64,000 nt of DNA from Melieria omissa (GCA_963971225.1 OZ020269.1:11432701-11496700), one strand, 5' to 3'. Counted from the first letter of the stretch, positions 33,301 to 44,030 are shown. The notes: generated by a model not told the origin, from the letters alone. A program made the numbers and translations.

Positions 33301-33449
33301 GGTCCCAGCTCAACATCAAACAAAAAGAGCCTTCTAATCATCGAACATAACCTCATAGCCAAATCTCTAAATGAAAGACATAATTACTTATGAGGATTTT
33401 TTGTAGTCGGTATTTAGGACAAAATTGTGGGGACTTTAAAATTTTACTA

Positions 33450-33610
33450 TTAAGGTAGGAGGGGGTGGCTGCTCCGAGGGCCATAGAGGTTTGTTGCGAT
33501 AAAATCAGAAATCAGCTTGAGCTCTAATGGTAATATCTCTTAGATTGTCTTAGAAGAAGTTACCCAAATAAGTTCTCCTCCTACCATAAAATGCAGGTCA
33601 AGTGCATTGA
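33450..33610. repeat. diverged dispersed repeat, LINE 3'-tail style
   Basis: Loosely matches 3500-3690 (GGTGGCTGCTC, AGCTTGAGCT, AGATTGTCTTAGAAGAAGTT). Too diverged for class assignment. Confidence 0.3.
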
Positions 33611-34042
33611 AAATTTAATTACCTAATTTCACTACAAGTTGTATTCAGTTGTGGTTCAATGTGTAACTAAAATCAATTCAGCTCTTCTCCTCGTCCAGTG
33701 TTTTGATCCCACTGCCATTGTAGGTAGTTCCGCATTCAGATCACAATTTAGGAAATCAAATTACGCAGTGCCAGTTGCTGTATAGGCAATTTGTTCCGGA
33801 ATTCATTCCTCCACCTCGATATGGCACCTATAGGTGCTTAGCTATTCTTAGACCAGGATGAGACATGTGTTTCCTTATGTTTCCTTAGAAATTCTCCCTG
33901 GCAAAAGTGACGCTGATCAGACAAAATTCCCTGTCCAAGTACCAACAACAAATTCATGAGAGTCCCATCTACGGAAGGTCAAGTCACAATGGGTAATATG
34001 GGTTTATTAATGCATGCAGCCGCCTAAACACAATCTAACCTA

Positions 34043-34400
34043 AGACAGAGTGAACTCTATGCAGTTAGAGCTAAACACCCTTCAAGTTTTTGTTTCTGGT
34101 GTTTGATTCTTTTCTCATGTCTTTTCCCACTCCCTTTCCCTGAATCTTTATTTTTTGTATCCTTGAGCAAGATGGAAAACCATCGATAGACACAAACTTC
34201 CTGTAGTATAATCTAACATATCTACCTAAGACAGAGTGAGCTCTATGCAGTTAGAGCTAAAGACCTCTAGAGTTTTTGTTTCTGGTATTTGATTCTTTTA
34301 TCATGTCTCTTCTCAAGTCTCTTTCCACTCCCCTACCCTGAACCATAATTTTTTGTATACTTAAGCAAGATGGAAAATCATCGAAATATACAAACTTCCT
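34043..34400. repeat. tandem duplication, ~178-bp unit
   Basis: Two direct copies beginning GACAGAGTGARCTCTATGCA (34044 and 34222) run through GTTTTTGTTTCTGGT, CATGTCTYTT and AAGATGGAAAAYCATCGA to ACAAACTTCCT. They are about 85 percent alike and non-coding. Confidence 0.75.
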
Positions 34401-35483
34401 ATAGCAGAAGTCCTTCACTGAACCGATTGCACAGATAAACAACAACTTTGCGACATCAACAATTTGGGTTTTTTAAAGTGAATATCCGGTAAAATATGAT
34501 CGATATCTGGGATCCAGAGTATTTTGAAGTGGTTAATGAAGTTAAGTATGTTTGGGGGTACTGGGCCTTGGGGTACCCAATCTGTTTATATGACAATCTT
34601 ATAATGTCTGATGAAGACTGATTTGAAATGCGCTGCATGACTCTCAAAGACTCAAAACTCTGTGCCTAGGCCCTCCTCAACTGATTGATTAACTATATAG
34701 TCGAGGCATCGGTTCATTCTTGTCTAATCTGTCGCTGAATTTCTCCACCAAACGGAAATAAACCCAAGTCATAGCACGTTTATCTATTCGCCGAAAACAT
34801 GTGTCCGCAGATAATTCGAATTCGACTCATAATCATTGTGTTGCTGATCCAAGCAGCGCAGATAATGCGAAAACATTAAATGTACACAAGATGGTGAAAC
34901 GCCTTTAGCGGTCTATCATTTTTATCGCAGCGCACAGTGGGGTATCCCCATATACCGCATGGTGAAAAATAGTAAATGTGGTTTAATTTTCACGAAATTT
35001 GGCGTCCGACCTTTTTTAGCCTAACTAAGAGAAATACGAAAACTTGTAAAAATTGGACTACTGCCACGCCTACCTCTCCTATTGAAAAAATATTTTGTAT
35101 TCAATAACTTGGCCACTATTAACACTAGAAAGATTAAATTTTATACAAAATATCTTTTGGGTATTAATGTCTTTTATGAATATATTCATTTTGACGACTA
35201 CACTATTGTACATACTGTACGGGTATTTGGTATTCGAAGAATGTGTACAATGCAACGAATAGAAACGAGAACCAGCGAGCGTCGCTTCTCGATTCTATTC
35301 ATATTTGGTGAATAGCGAACACTGCAGTGCAGCGAATACTGCAGTGATCGTATTCGGTAATCGAGAACTTTGCGAAGTATTCGAAGATCAACAGTTTCAT
35401 CGAATATTTTTATGCGCACTTTTCCATGTGTTGAAGTGGCGTATTAGTTAATACGCAAAATGGAAATTATTGAAGAAAGTAGC
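34401..35483. other. intergenic, nothing recognised
   Basis: No gene supported. GCAGTGCAGCGAATACTGCAGTG near 35324-35346 is a small imperfect repeat; otherwise unremarkable. Confidence 0.4.
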
Positions 35484-35994
35484 TTAACCCTTTCGTGCAC
35501 ATAAGAGTTACAGCTATGGTACGGGGAAACTGTTTACAGTTCATAGGGTCCTGAGCCGCGCTGAATCCGAATCCGAGGTCAGATTTTGGAAATTCAAGAT
35601 GGCGGATCCAATATGGCGGACGGTAAAGTCAAAAATTTAGAACATCATCAGTTTCTTACTCATGTGGTTGCAACGCCTATGTGCACGAACGGAATAGACG
35701 GCAAATAGGGCTGCGATATTTTCAAAGTTTATGAATTTTTTACTCAAAAACCGAGAGAGATATCGAAAAAATACCAAGAACAGTTTGTATTTGTATTTTT
35801 ACGTAGAATACGAAAAAATTTTTTGTTTTTCAAAATCTCGAATTTTTGACCTTACCGTCCGCCATATTGGATCCGCCATCTTGAATTTACAAAATCTGAC
35901 CTCGGATTCGGATTCAGCGCGGCTCAGGACCCTATGAACTGTAAACAGTTTCCCCGTACCATAGCTGTAACTCTTATGTGCACGAAAGGGTTAA
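35484..35994. mobile_element. TTAA-bounded fold-back element with 154-bp arms
   Basis: Inverted arms at about 35484-35638 and 35841-35994 differ at only about two positions and are bounded by TTAA on both sides (TTAACCCTTTCGTGCAC start). The loop of about 200 bp is AT-rich. The TTAA target and CCC start fit a piggyBac-type non-autonomous element; the long, nearly identical arms make it an unusual fold-back. The arms contain AAGATGGCGGATCC-like and TCCGAATCCGAGG sequence. No coding capacity. The near-identity suggests a recent origin or arm homogenisation. Confidence 0.85.
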
Positions 35995-37081
35995 CAAATA
36001 AATTAATATTAATACACAACATAAATATTTCTTAATAATCTTAGTTTGTACTATTATTCGAATGCTTTTGTCCTCGTTTTTCCGCTTCGTGCGAATATGA
36101 ATAAATAGTGTACGTCTACTCGTTTCTGTTCAGAGCTTACTCGTACTCGAAGAGAGCTGTACTCGTATTCATTCGGACCGGCCCGTTGACATGAAGTGAA
36201 GTATTCTATTCCAAAGCATTTGAATGTTTTCGAATAGCAAAAATTACTCTATTGGGTATAATCTATAAATCTGCCAAAAATGCGCAGACTACCACGCCTA
36301 CTTTAAAAGTTAGTGAACAGTAATAACCAAACCAAAAACAAAAACCAGACTAAAAACCTAAAGCATAAAATAAAAAATCTGGTATTTTAAAATAATAACT
36401 GTAACCATAAGAAAACAAATTTTTAGTTTCGCAAAGTTAAATTTTTATTTTTCTTTATATAAAGTGTAAAACCTTCGGGAGACTACAAAACATCAAATTT
36501 TTTTTTAATTTCTCTTTATGAAGCTTAGTAGGAGATTTAGCTTCGATCGTGCTTACTTATTTTTTTTAAATAAAATTAAGAATTTTTTATTTTTATATTT
36601 GACCACACACACCCCACTGTGCGGTGCCAATATCTGCACGCGGACTGTAGTGTGTTTTCAACATATGAATATATAATATTTATTTTCAATTAATGTCTAC
36701 ATTGAAAGCGGATACAAGGGGCACGATTGAAATCTGCTCAAAAAGAATCGAACAAAAATACAAAAGGCACTTTAGCCACTTCACGTGTCATCGATTTCGT
36801 GCTGTTGTACATTTGCCAATATTATATTTTCTTAGTTTTGCTATACATTTTTTTGGCAATTTTCGGTTATTTTAATCGAAACCTCTGCATACGTAAGTTG
36901 TTGTTGTTGTTTTGTTGTTAGTCAGCTACTTGTATGTGTGTGAGTAATTCAAGCATTATCTACACACAAATGTCTGATGACGTTTTATTAATTAAAACAA
37001 AAATCACTGACACAAAGACAAGCAACGTTGATAAAAATTATATTAAAAAGTAATCAATAAATTTGGGTAAACAATTTTTGA
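35995..37081. other. intergenic, nothing recognised
   Basis: AT-rich. The frames at 36693-36921 are chance-like. A GTTGTT run lies at about 36899-36920. Confidence 0.4.
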
Positions 37082-37114
37082 TATAAAAATGCAAAATAAT
37101 TGGCATAGCACAGT
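37082..37114 (+). promoter_or_regulatory. TATA-box core promoter
   Basis: TATAAAA at 37082-37088 with GCACAGTA around 37109-37116, the same TATA-to-initiator distance and nearly the same initiator as the first gene of the family. A second initiator-like TCAGTC lies at 37167. The start site is inferred. Confidence 0.5.
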
Positions 37115-37226
37115 AGTAATAATTTTGTATTCGTGGAGTTTGTGTGCCGGCAACATAGACACGCAATCAGTCAGACGGACATTTCGAATCGTAGCGAGTG
37201 AAACGAATTTGTGCAAATCAACGAAA

Positions 37227-38316
37227 ATGTTTGCAAAATATTTATTGCCTTTGGTGTTGTTGGTGTGCGGATCCTGCCGCACTGGTGCCATCGTAGAACT
37301 GCAGCCGCCGTGTCCATCATGTCGCTCTGGCGCCACCGTGGAACTGCAGCCCATACTGCACCAGCACCAGTTGGCCATGCGGCAACTGATGAACAGTTAC
37401 TCGATCAGTGGCCGCGCCGCCAGGCCCGCAGCTGCCCTGACCGGCGAGCAGATCGATTTGTGCTTCGACTACTACTCCACGGCGCAAGACAGCGTCGCCA
37501 CTAAATACAACAACGAATACATGGGCTGCGTGAACACGGCCGCCGATGCAAAGAGCGCTTTGTCGGCGCAGAGTGCCGAGCAGCGCGCCGACATAGTGTC
37601 GCGCGGAACGGACATTTGCTCGCAGCTGAACGAGTGCCAGAAGGACGAAGACTCGCTGGACTTTTTCAAGTGCACCTACAATGTGGTGAGTGCGGTTATC
37701 GGTAACCGGTTTTGTTTTGTGTTTTCAAATTTTAAATCTAGTGCAGTGCGGTTTTATTAATTTCTTACGTGTGTACTGAATTTTCACTTCTCTCTATTGC
37801 CAGACGGACTCAAAGTTGTCGGATTGGTACGACATATCGGTGCAGTCCGATGCCATTGTTAACAACCTGAAGATTCAATATCAGAGAATCGACGACGATC
37901 AAGCCATTTGCACAACTACAGCGAAGAATGAGTACGTGAGCGGCCTGTCGACGGTGGCCTCCAATCTGAACAAGTGTCTGAGTGGCGAATTTGTGCCGCC
38001 CCTCGGAGAGGTGACCACTGAAGCGCCCGTTACCGATGCGCCCGTTACCGATGCGCCCGTTACCGATGCGCCTGTCACCGATGCGCCTGTCACCGATGCG
38101 CCTGTCACCGATGCACCCGTCACCCATGCGGTCGTCACCGATGCACCCGTCACCGATGCGCCATCCACTGAAGCGCCATCCACCGTAGCTGATGAGGACA
38201 CGACCGAAGCTGCACCAGAGGTAACCACAATCAATCCAAATCTTCCCGAAGAGGATGTTTGGCGCTATAGACCAATGACCCGAATGAACATGTGGAACAT
38301 GATGCGACGCTTGTAA
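37227..38316 (+). CDS. TsetseEP (DUF725) family secreted protein with APVTD repeat tail
   Basis: Exons 37227-37685 and 37804-38316, with a 118-bp intron (GTGAGT...TTGCCAG), phase 0; 323 residues. The ATG at 37227 gives a signal peptide (FAKYLLPLVLLVCGSC). An in-frame ATG at 37089 lies in the presumed leader and would bury it. The mature N-terminus has a 15-residue duplication (CRTGAIVELQP, CRSGATVELQP) with a CPSC motif absent from the paralogues. The seven-cysteine domain follows: LCFDYY, MGCVN, DICSQLNEC, FKCTYNV, then AICTT and NKCLSG. The tail is 11 five-residue repeats (mostly APVTD), then DEDTTEAAPEV and the end NLPEEDVWRYR with a Met/Arg-rich C-terminus. The role is probably that of its neighbour: a secreted, O-glycosylated gut protein (inference). 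Confidence 0.88.
38023..38187 (+). repeat. coding minisatellite, 11 units of 15 bp
   Basis: Encodes APVTD-type repeats. Units 1-3 are identical, as are units 4-6 with a different codon choice (GTT to GTC, CCC to CCT); units 7-11 are diverged (APVTH, AVVTD, APVTD, APSTE, APSTV). This pattern indicates recent block duplications at the 5' side. Confidence 0.95.
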
Positions 38317-38465
38317 GCGACACTGCAACGAGTGACCCAGCGCAGTGACCCAAAAATTTGTTGTATCTTGTATCCATTTTCGGTTGACTGGCGCATTTAA
38401 TTGAGCGTTGAATAGGGCTGCAACCAACACCAAAACAGCAGGAATTAAATTTATCATAATTTAAC

Positions 38466-38471
38466 AATAAA
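38466..38471 (+). promoter_or_regulatory. polyadenylation signal AATAAA
   Basis: 150 bp after the stop codon of the APVTD-tail gene. No earlier AATAAA was found in the 3' flank. Confidence 0.5.
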
Positions 38472-39693
38472 TGCATTACACAAAAACAAAATCCACATAC
38501 ACTACACATTATTTAAAAAGTTATTAGATTTAATAAAACTTAAAGGTTCTGAATTTATTTACACGAAATCAAAGAATTTGTTTTTTATTTGAGAAACAAT
38601 TATATATTTGATTAAGGAAAAACGAATTTCATATGAAGACACACATTGATCAATTTTATGCATTGTTAAACTGAAGAACTTAGTTTAATTAAGAACTTTG
38701 TTCAACTTAAAACCCCAGAACCCCAGAAGCGATAATGACATGAAAAAATTAATTTAATTAAATAAAAATTAATCAAGTAACAGATTTTGTTGAGCCTTCA
38801 GTATTCATCGCAAATGAACAGAGAATAGTTGTAGAACCTTTAAGAATGTGAGAAATACAACAGCAATCCGTATCAAAGTCTGCTTTCTGCTTTCATTTAA
38901 GTTGTGCAGCAAAAAAATTGTCTTTAATTGCTATTGGCAGCGCTGGAATTCGAACCTCAATGGATTTTTCGGCAATATTAAGATATTTATTTTAACATTT
39001 ACATTGACATAAAGAACAAAGAATGATTGGAAGGGGATTGTCTGCCAGCAATTCTCGGAAAACTTCTTTTGATTCACGGTAAATGTTGGTTTTCTATCTG
39101 AGCGCTCAATAGCAAAATACTCAGTAAATGCAAAATGAGACCACAACGCAAATTTGGAATTCAATTCCACGAATTGTGTTCAAGGTTTCGCTTGAGTTGC
39201 AAAATAAAACAAATTGTGCGGGTATGTACACTTTGCTTCTGTTTACCGCATTTGCACACATGCAACACAATATTTACATATGTTGCTTATACGCCCGTAT
39301 GAGCAGCAATAATATCAGTGACTGTTAGCGTTCGGCGTAGAGCGTAGAAGCTTTCTTTAATATTAATTAACTTCATTGTGGTTGCTTTAGTTGCAGTTGT
39401 TAATATTTTTTAAGCAAAGCCCGCACCCACATTGACCTCATCAGCCAGCTTTGCAGTGTTCAAATGTTGTTTGAAATAAGTCTAAACACTGCTTTTTCAA
39501 AATGTGTTATAAAACATCTTATATTAATTATATATATTAAAACACATCAGAAAAAACTGAGAACATCGTTACTAGCGACAAAAGCATTTATATGAATAGG
39601 AATCCTGGCACTTATAATTTTGTTAAACTTAAGTACGACGCAGACAAGTGGCTGCTCCAATTTTCTATTTTTCTTTAAGTTATCTGTTAAGTG
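38472..39693. other. intergenic, nothing firm
   Basis: AT-rich. A lone B-box-like GGTTCGAATTCC on the minus strand (about 38946-38957) has no A box partner. Confidence 0.4.
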
Positions 39694-39695
39694 TA

Positions 39696-40591
39696 GGGTT
39701 TTCCAACAAGAGGTGTTATTTTGGTATTCAAAGAAAAATGCAATTTTTTTAAATAAATGATCGGATGTTTAGTTTGTAATAAAGAGGAAGGTATGCCATT
39801 AATAATGAGAAACAACATCAGCCAAATGGCCACCACGACCACGTTTACAGAACCATATCCTTTTCATGAAATTTTCCATAACCAAATCGCAAAGTGGCTG
39901 CCCTATGTCCTCGATAACCTCACGAATTCTATCTTTGTGGTCTTGAATCGACGCTGGGCTGTTGGCGTACAACTTATCTTTCACGTGGCCCCAAAGGAAG
40001 AAGTCGCAAGGTGTTAAATCACAAGATCTCGGTGGCCAATTGTGATCACCTCTTCCAGAGATAACACGGTCCGGAAACTTTGCCCGTAAAAGAGCAATAA
40101 TTTCGTTGCTTGTGTGGCACGTAGCGCCGTCTTGTTGAAAGTAAACGTTGTCCAGATCAATACCATCCAACTCCGACCATACAAAATCATTAATCATCTC
40201 TCGAGGACGAGGAATCGACAAACCTGGGTTTTCTTCAACACTTTGGGCTACAATATTCTCAGTTGTTCTTGAGCGACGTGCACGGGTTTTATTCTTCACA
40301 TCACTAACTTGTCCCAACAGCTCGAATTTTTTCACCAATTTCTGTATTGCGGCCCGACAAGGTGCTTCACGACGACCCAAAAATGCTTTAGTTTTGCGAA
40401 CTGTGACTGCAAGATTTTCACCATTTTTGTAGTGAATTTTAATATTTTCAATGCGTTGTTGAAGCGTGTATCGTTCCATTTTTAGTAATGGCGTAGTTTC
40501 TACTTGTCAAATGACAAAGAATAAAAGCTTCAAAAGTGACAGTTACCGAAATACCGGGTGATTCAAAATAACATCTCTTGTTGGAAAACCC
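39696..40591 (-). mobile_element. DD41D (rosa-like) mariner element, internally deleted
   Basis: Terminal inverted repeats of about 25 bp (GGGTTTTCCAACAAGAGGTG at 39696; inverse ending at 40591), flanked by TA at 39694-39695 and 40592-40593. At 896 bp it contains one continuous 226-codon transposase frame on the minus strand. It is non-autonomous because part of the catalytic core is missing. Confidence 0.9.
39799..40479 (-). pseudogene. DD41D mariner transposase with in-frame core deletion
   Basis: 226 residues, open from ATG (40477-40479) to stop. Residues 1-90 are the N-terminal helix-turn-helix region of the DUF4817 style (MERYTLQQRIENIKIHYKNG, QKLVKKFELLGQVSDVKNKT). After PRPREMIN the frame jumps to DFVWSELDGIDLD and then VYFQQDGATCHTS (second catalytic Asp) and SCDLTPCDFFLWGHVKD. 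The third Asp is 41 residues after the second, giving the DD41D signature of rosa-type mariners. The segment that should carry the first catalytic Asp (about 100 residues) is absent, yet no frameshift occurred. The usual length is about 340 residues. Confidence 0.85.
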
Positions 40592-40884
40592 TATATCTAT
40601 CGTTCCAAAAAAAAAAATTATAATTGACACTTTTAACTTTCAAAACTTAAGCAAAACGAACACATGTGGCTACTCTAATTTTGTATTTTTTTTGTAAGCT
40701 CCTTATTTAGTTTTTATCTTTCTTTGACCAGTCGCTCTATAAATCAGACTTTGTTTTGTTGACTTTTATATTGAGGAAGTAGACTGGTCAATTAATTTTT
40801 CTTATATGTTTTCAATATTTGTTAGAATAAAATTGAGTTCTCATAATTGCAATGCTATGACTAAGAAAAAATCCATAGAGCCCA
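40592..40884. other. short intergenic stretch
   Basis: Nothing recognised. Confidence 0.4.
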
Positions 40885-41240
40885 AGGTTAGGAAAGGAAG
40901 GGATGTGTGCGACAAGCACTTCCACTCGGAGATCCTGTTGGGTCTATTGTGAATCTCTTCATTTTTCGGAAAACCGGTGTCCTTCCATTATCTGCTGTGA
41001 TCCCTGTAGATCCAAATGTGATCTTTTGGGAACCATTTGGTCTTCGCAAGGAAATTGTGTAGATCGGTTATTTGTGCATCTGCTACTTCCGCGAGCCCAT
41101 CAAAGAACCTTGCTCCAAGAAGTTGGACCCGTCGTTCTTGTAGTGATGGGCAATGGCATAGCAGGTGCTCGACTGATTCTTCTGCATCCTCATCTCCACA
41201 GCTTCTGCATAAATCGTCATAAAGCCCAAAGATTGACACT
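40885..41240 (-). mobile_element. 5'-truncated LINE, 3' end fragment
   Basis: A minus-strand fragment comprising the last 80 or so codons of a retrotransposon ORF2 plus its 3' UTR. The UTR contains the block at 40936-40960 shared in inverse with 29359-29383. Truncation at the 5' side is typical of LINE insertions. No target duplication was identified. Confidence 0.65.
40988..41239 (-). pseudogene. LINE ORF2 C-terminal fragment
   Basis: 83 codons: LCRSCGDEDAEESVEHLLCH has the Cys-x2-Cys...His-x-x-x-Cys-x-His pattern seen at the end of RNase H-bearing LINE polyproteins, closely paralleling TRCGEDSAKGTLEHLLCHCP in the element at 20581. It then reads LGARFFDGLAEVADAQITDL to a natural stop. RT and RNase H are missing, so it has no function. 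Confidence 0.75.
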
Positions 41241-42250
41241 AAGAAGAGGAGAAATAGCTCTTACCTTTTTTTGCATTTATTTGGGGCTTTGTCAGTTGCT
41301 TCAAAAAAATATTCTCTACATACTGAGAGAATCGCTTCGATACATCAAATATTGACATAAATGACTTAATATGCTTCATTATAGGTCCGAACTCTGGTAG
41401 AACTAAGTGTTGAGGTATAAAACTAGCCAAATTATTTGATGTGCTATATGTCTTTGAGTATATGGCTAAAAGAGGCCTTCTTAACTCGAATCAATCATTA
41501 TCGAATCAATTTACTGGATCAAAAAATGTGTTCAGGAAATTTGCACAGCAGTAATGTGAGAAATTAGTATATGTATGCGTTCAAGTCTGGCTGAAGGCAG
41601 GTGTCCTCAACCCAAAGTAGCTTAAACCTGAAATTCGTTAAAGAGTTCAGGAGATTTGGATACCAGTTATTCGACTTAACTGGTTATAAAAGGTCCACTC
41701 CATTTTACAGAAGCTTCCTACAGTCACACCAGTAGATGGCACAGCATTCTTCTTCTTTCAGAAACTGCCTCAAATACTACTTTTCCCGAAGCTTATTGTT
41801 CAGTTAGGTTACCCTTCAACAATTTTGTTCTCAAATCTCTGTCATAACCAGGGATAACCACAACTTCAGTATCTTGTATTGTCTTCACTTTCTTGAGTCT
41901 GTAGTATAACAATGCAAGTTAGCTAAACAAAAATTGCCACTTAAAAAAAGTGAATTTGTTGGCTCTCCCTTCTAAACATTTAAACCATTTAATTTTTGAC
42001 CTCTGTTCTTTGAAACCGTATCGTTCAGGTTCTTGTACCGTTTGCAGTTTCTTGAGCCTGAAGTAAAATTACGCAAGTCAGAGGCAATTTGCCTTGGAGT
42101 TCGAGAAACTGGTGAATTTCTGGGGTCTTCCCTACAAGAATCTGAAACATTGAACCTATTCGTCTAATTAGATTCTAACATCAGCTGTTGCTTGGAATTC
42201 GCGGTAGGATGTAAGTTTTGTGGGTTTAGAGACACTTCCGCATCTTCTTT
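41241..42250. other. intergenic, nothing recognised
   Basis: No coding or repeat signal. The 41239-41430 minus-strand frame continues past the LINE fragment without support. Confidence 0.4.
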
Positions 42251-42507
42251 GCATATCGATCCTTCGCTGCAAGAACGTCACAACTCAAAACTACATCATT
42301 CCGAGAAAATTCAATTTTAAAGTTTACCATTACAGGCAGTTCAAGGCATCAAAAAATGTTTCATGTCGTTTTGTGAGAAAAGTATTGAATATTTTAAAGA
42401 GTGGTTTTGACAGATAAAAGATCATATGCAGATACACACAGGGTTGCCATAAGCTGAAAAAAAATTTGTTTGAGTTATGACGTTCTTGCAGCGAAGGAGC
42501 GATATGT
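42251..42507. mobile_element. MITE with ~38-bp inverted ends
   Basis: Arms at about 42251-42290 and 42469-42507 are inverted copies with two or three mismatches (shared core CCTTCGCTGCAAGAACGTCA). The internal 180 bp are AT-rich and non-coding. The target duplication is uncertain, so the superfamily is unknown. Confidence 0.75.
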
Positions 42508-43237
42508 AGACCAAACTATATTTCACCTGAAGCTGGGTGTGACACTTCGTTTTATGCTCAGTTAGTGACTATGTGAAGGTAGATTTTTTTGCTTTAATCT
42601 CTTCGCAAATCAAATTCCTTGTATTGGTTATGTTCATCAATTGAAATGTTGTTAGGATGCGCAATTGCTGGCGGTCCCAATTGATGGGGAGGCTATCTGT
42701 TGTCCTCTAGAAGAGATATTTATGCATGGCCAACCCTTTTCTACTTATATGAGCAACTCGACTAATTTTCTGTGTATCTGCTGCTGAAAGGTAGAAGTTG
42801 ATATCAGACGGTTGGTGTCTTCGCTGAGCGCTTCATTTTCAGTTGGTTCGTGCTGGCATTGTGTTGTTGTTGTGATTGTATGGCTATGAGATAGGAACGT
42901 CATCACAACTCATTGGAGTGTAATTTAGACCTAACCTATCCCTTTTATTATATAAAAAATATATGATGCAATTTTTTATACTTCAAACTCATAAGTTCTC
43001 ACTCCTATTCGATCACCTTGTGTTGTTTTTCAAAGCACTTCAAGATCTACACTGAAATCTTTCCTTGCTTTGAACTCTATGCTCCCCTCGATTCCTTCAA
43101 TAGATCTTTCATCCCAAACGCTAATGTCCGGATTATGCAAATGAGAATCTTGTAAAGTACACAAGTCAAACTATATATTTAGAATATATATTTCCTAATC
43201 TACAACTGAAAAATACACCTAAGATTCATGAAAACTG
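42508..43237. other. intergenic, nothing recognised
   Basis: A GTTGTTGTTGTG run lies near 42863-42875. No gene supported. Confidence 0.4.
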
Positions 43238-43243
43238 TTTATT
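43238..43243 (-). promoter_or_regulatory. polyadenylation signal AATAAA (minus strand)
   Basis: About 37 bp after the stop codon of the minus-strand TsetseEP-family gene. Confidence 0.6.
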
Positions 43244-43279
43244 ACTAATGACTGATGTTTGCTTTTGCAAAGCATTTCT

Positions 43280-43957
43280 TCAAGACTCAGTGCTGACGGA
43301 CGGCGCAACGGTGGTCGGCACCGGGCTTTTGCCTTCTAGACAGCTCTGCAATTCCTCATAGGCGTCGTTTGTGTTCTCCACGTAGGCGCGCTCCGCTGTG
43401 GCATTGCAACGTTGCTTCTCGTTGTCCACCAGGCGATACTGTTCGCGAACATTGCTCAAAATCTCGGCAGCGTCTGCCGAAATGACATACAGTTGCTTGG
43501 AACTCGTCGAGCCCTGAATGAAGCAGATTTCATGCAATTATTATTGTTGTTTTTGAATAAATTTTTTACACTAACTAACCTGAGTTGTGAAGCATTGGAA
43601 ATAGTCGATCGAGTTGGCGTTCGACGTGCAGGCTTGCAGCGAAGCGCAGGAGTCCACTGCCGCTGATTCGATTTGTTCGCGTTGTGGCTGTGTGGCCGCA
43701 TCGATGACGTCACGCTGATCGTTGGCCTTGCTCAGACAGATGGCATAGTCCTTCTCGTACTTGTCGGCAATGGCATTAAGCACAGGCACGTAGTAGTTGA
43801 AGCATTCCAGTGACTGTCCTGGATTTGCCTGCTGCAGAATGCGCGAGTTCAGCATGAATTGCATGAGTGTGTTGTCCGCGGAGCGCGTTGCGCCGCTACT
43901 GAGCGGATTCACAACGACCAATGCCAAGCAGAGCGTCACTAGTGAGTAGTACTTCAT
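43280..43957 (-). CDS. TsetseEP (DUF725) family secreted protein, short tail
   Basis: Minus strand: exon 1 43957-43580, a 66-bp intron (GTTAGT...CATTCAG), exon 2 43513-43280; 203 residues, phase-0 intron four residues after the fifth cysteine. Signal peptide: YYSLVTLCLALVVVNPLSSG. The domain is close to that of the 30859 gene, roughly two-thirds identical by eye: LMQFMLNSRILQQANPG, LECFNYYVPVLNAIADKYE, REQIESAAVDSCASLQAC, YFQCF, then QLYVISADAAEILSNVREQY and QSCLEGKSPVP. The tail is only TTVAPSVSTES, with no repeat and no LPEED end. It is thus the same gene type with the stalk lost or never gained. It is transcribed opposite to its closest paralogue. Its role is presumably in the gut lumen like the others; unproven. 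Confidence 0.88.
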
Positions 43958-44030
43958 GTTTGAATTGTTATTTTTTTTTCACAGCAGTTGAGAGCGGCGT
44001 TGGTCTACTTGCAGGTGGCGGCAATGAAAC

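Noticed and set aside
37089..37226. Upstream in-frame ATG extending the APVTD-tail protein by 46 residues
   Set aside because: It overlaps the TATA box region (TATAAAA ends at 37088) and would put the signal peptide inside the protein; the ATG at 37227 fits the family.
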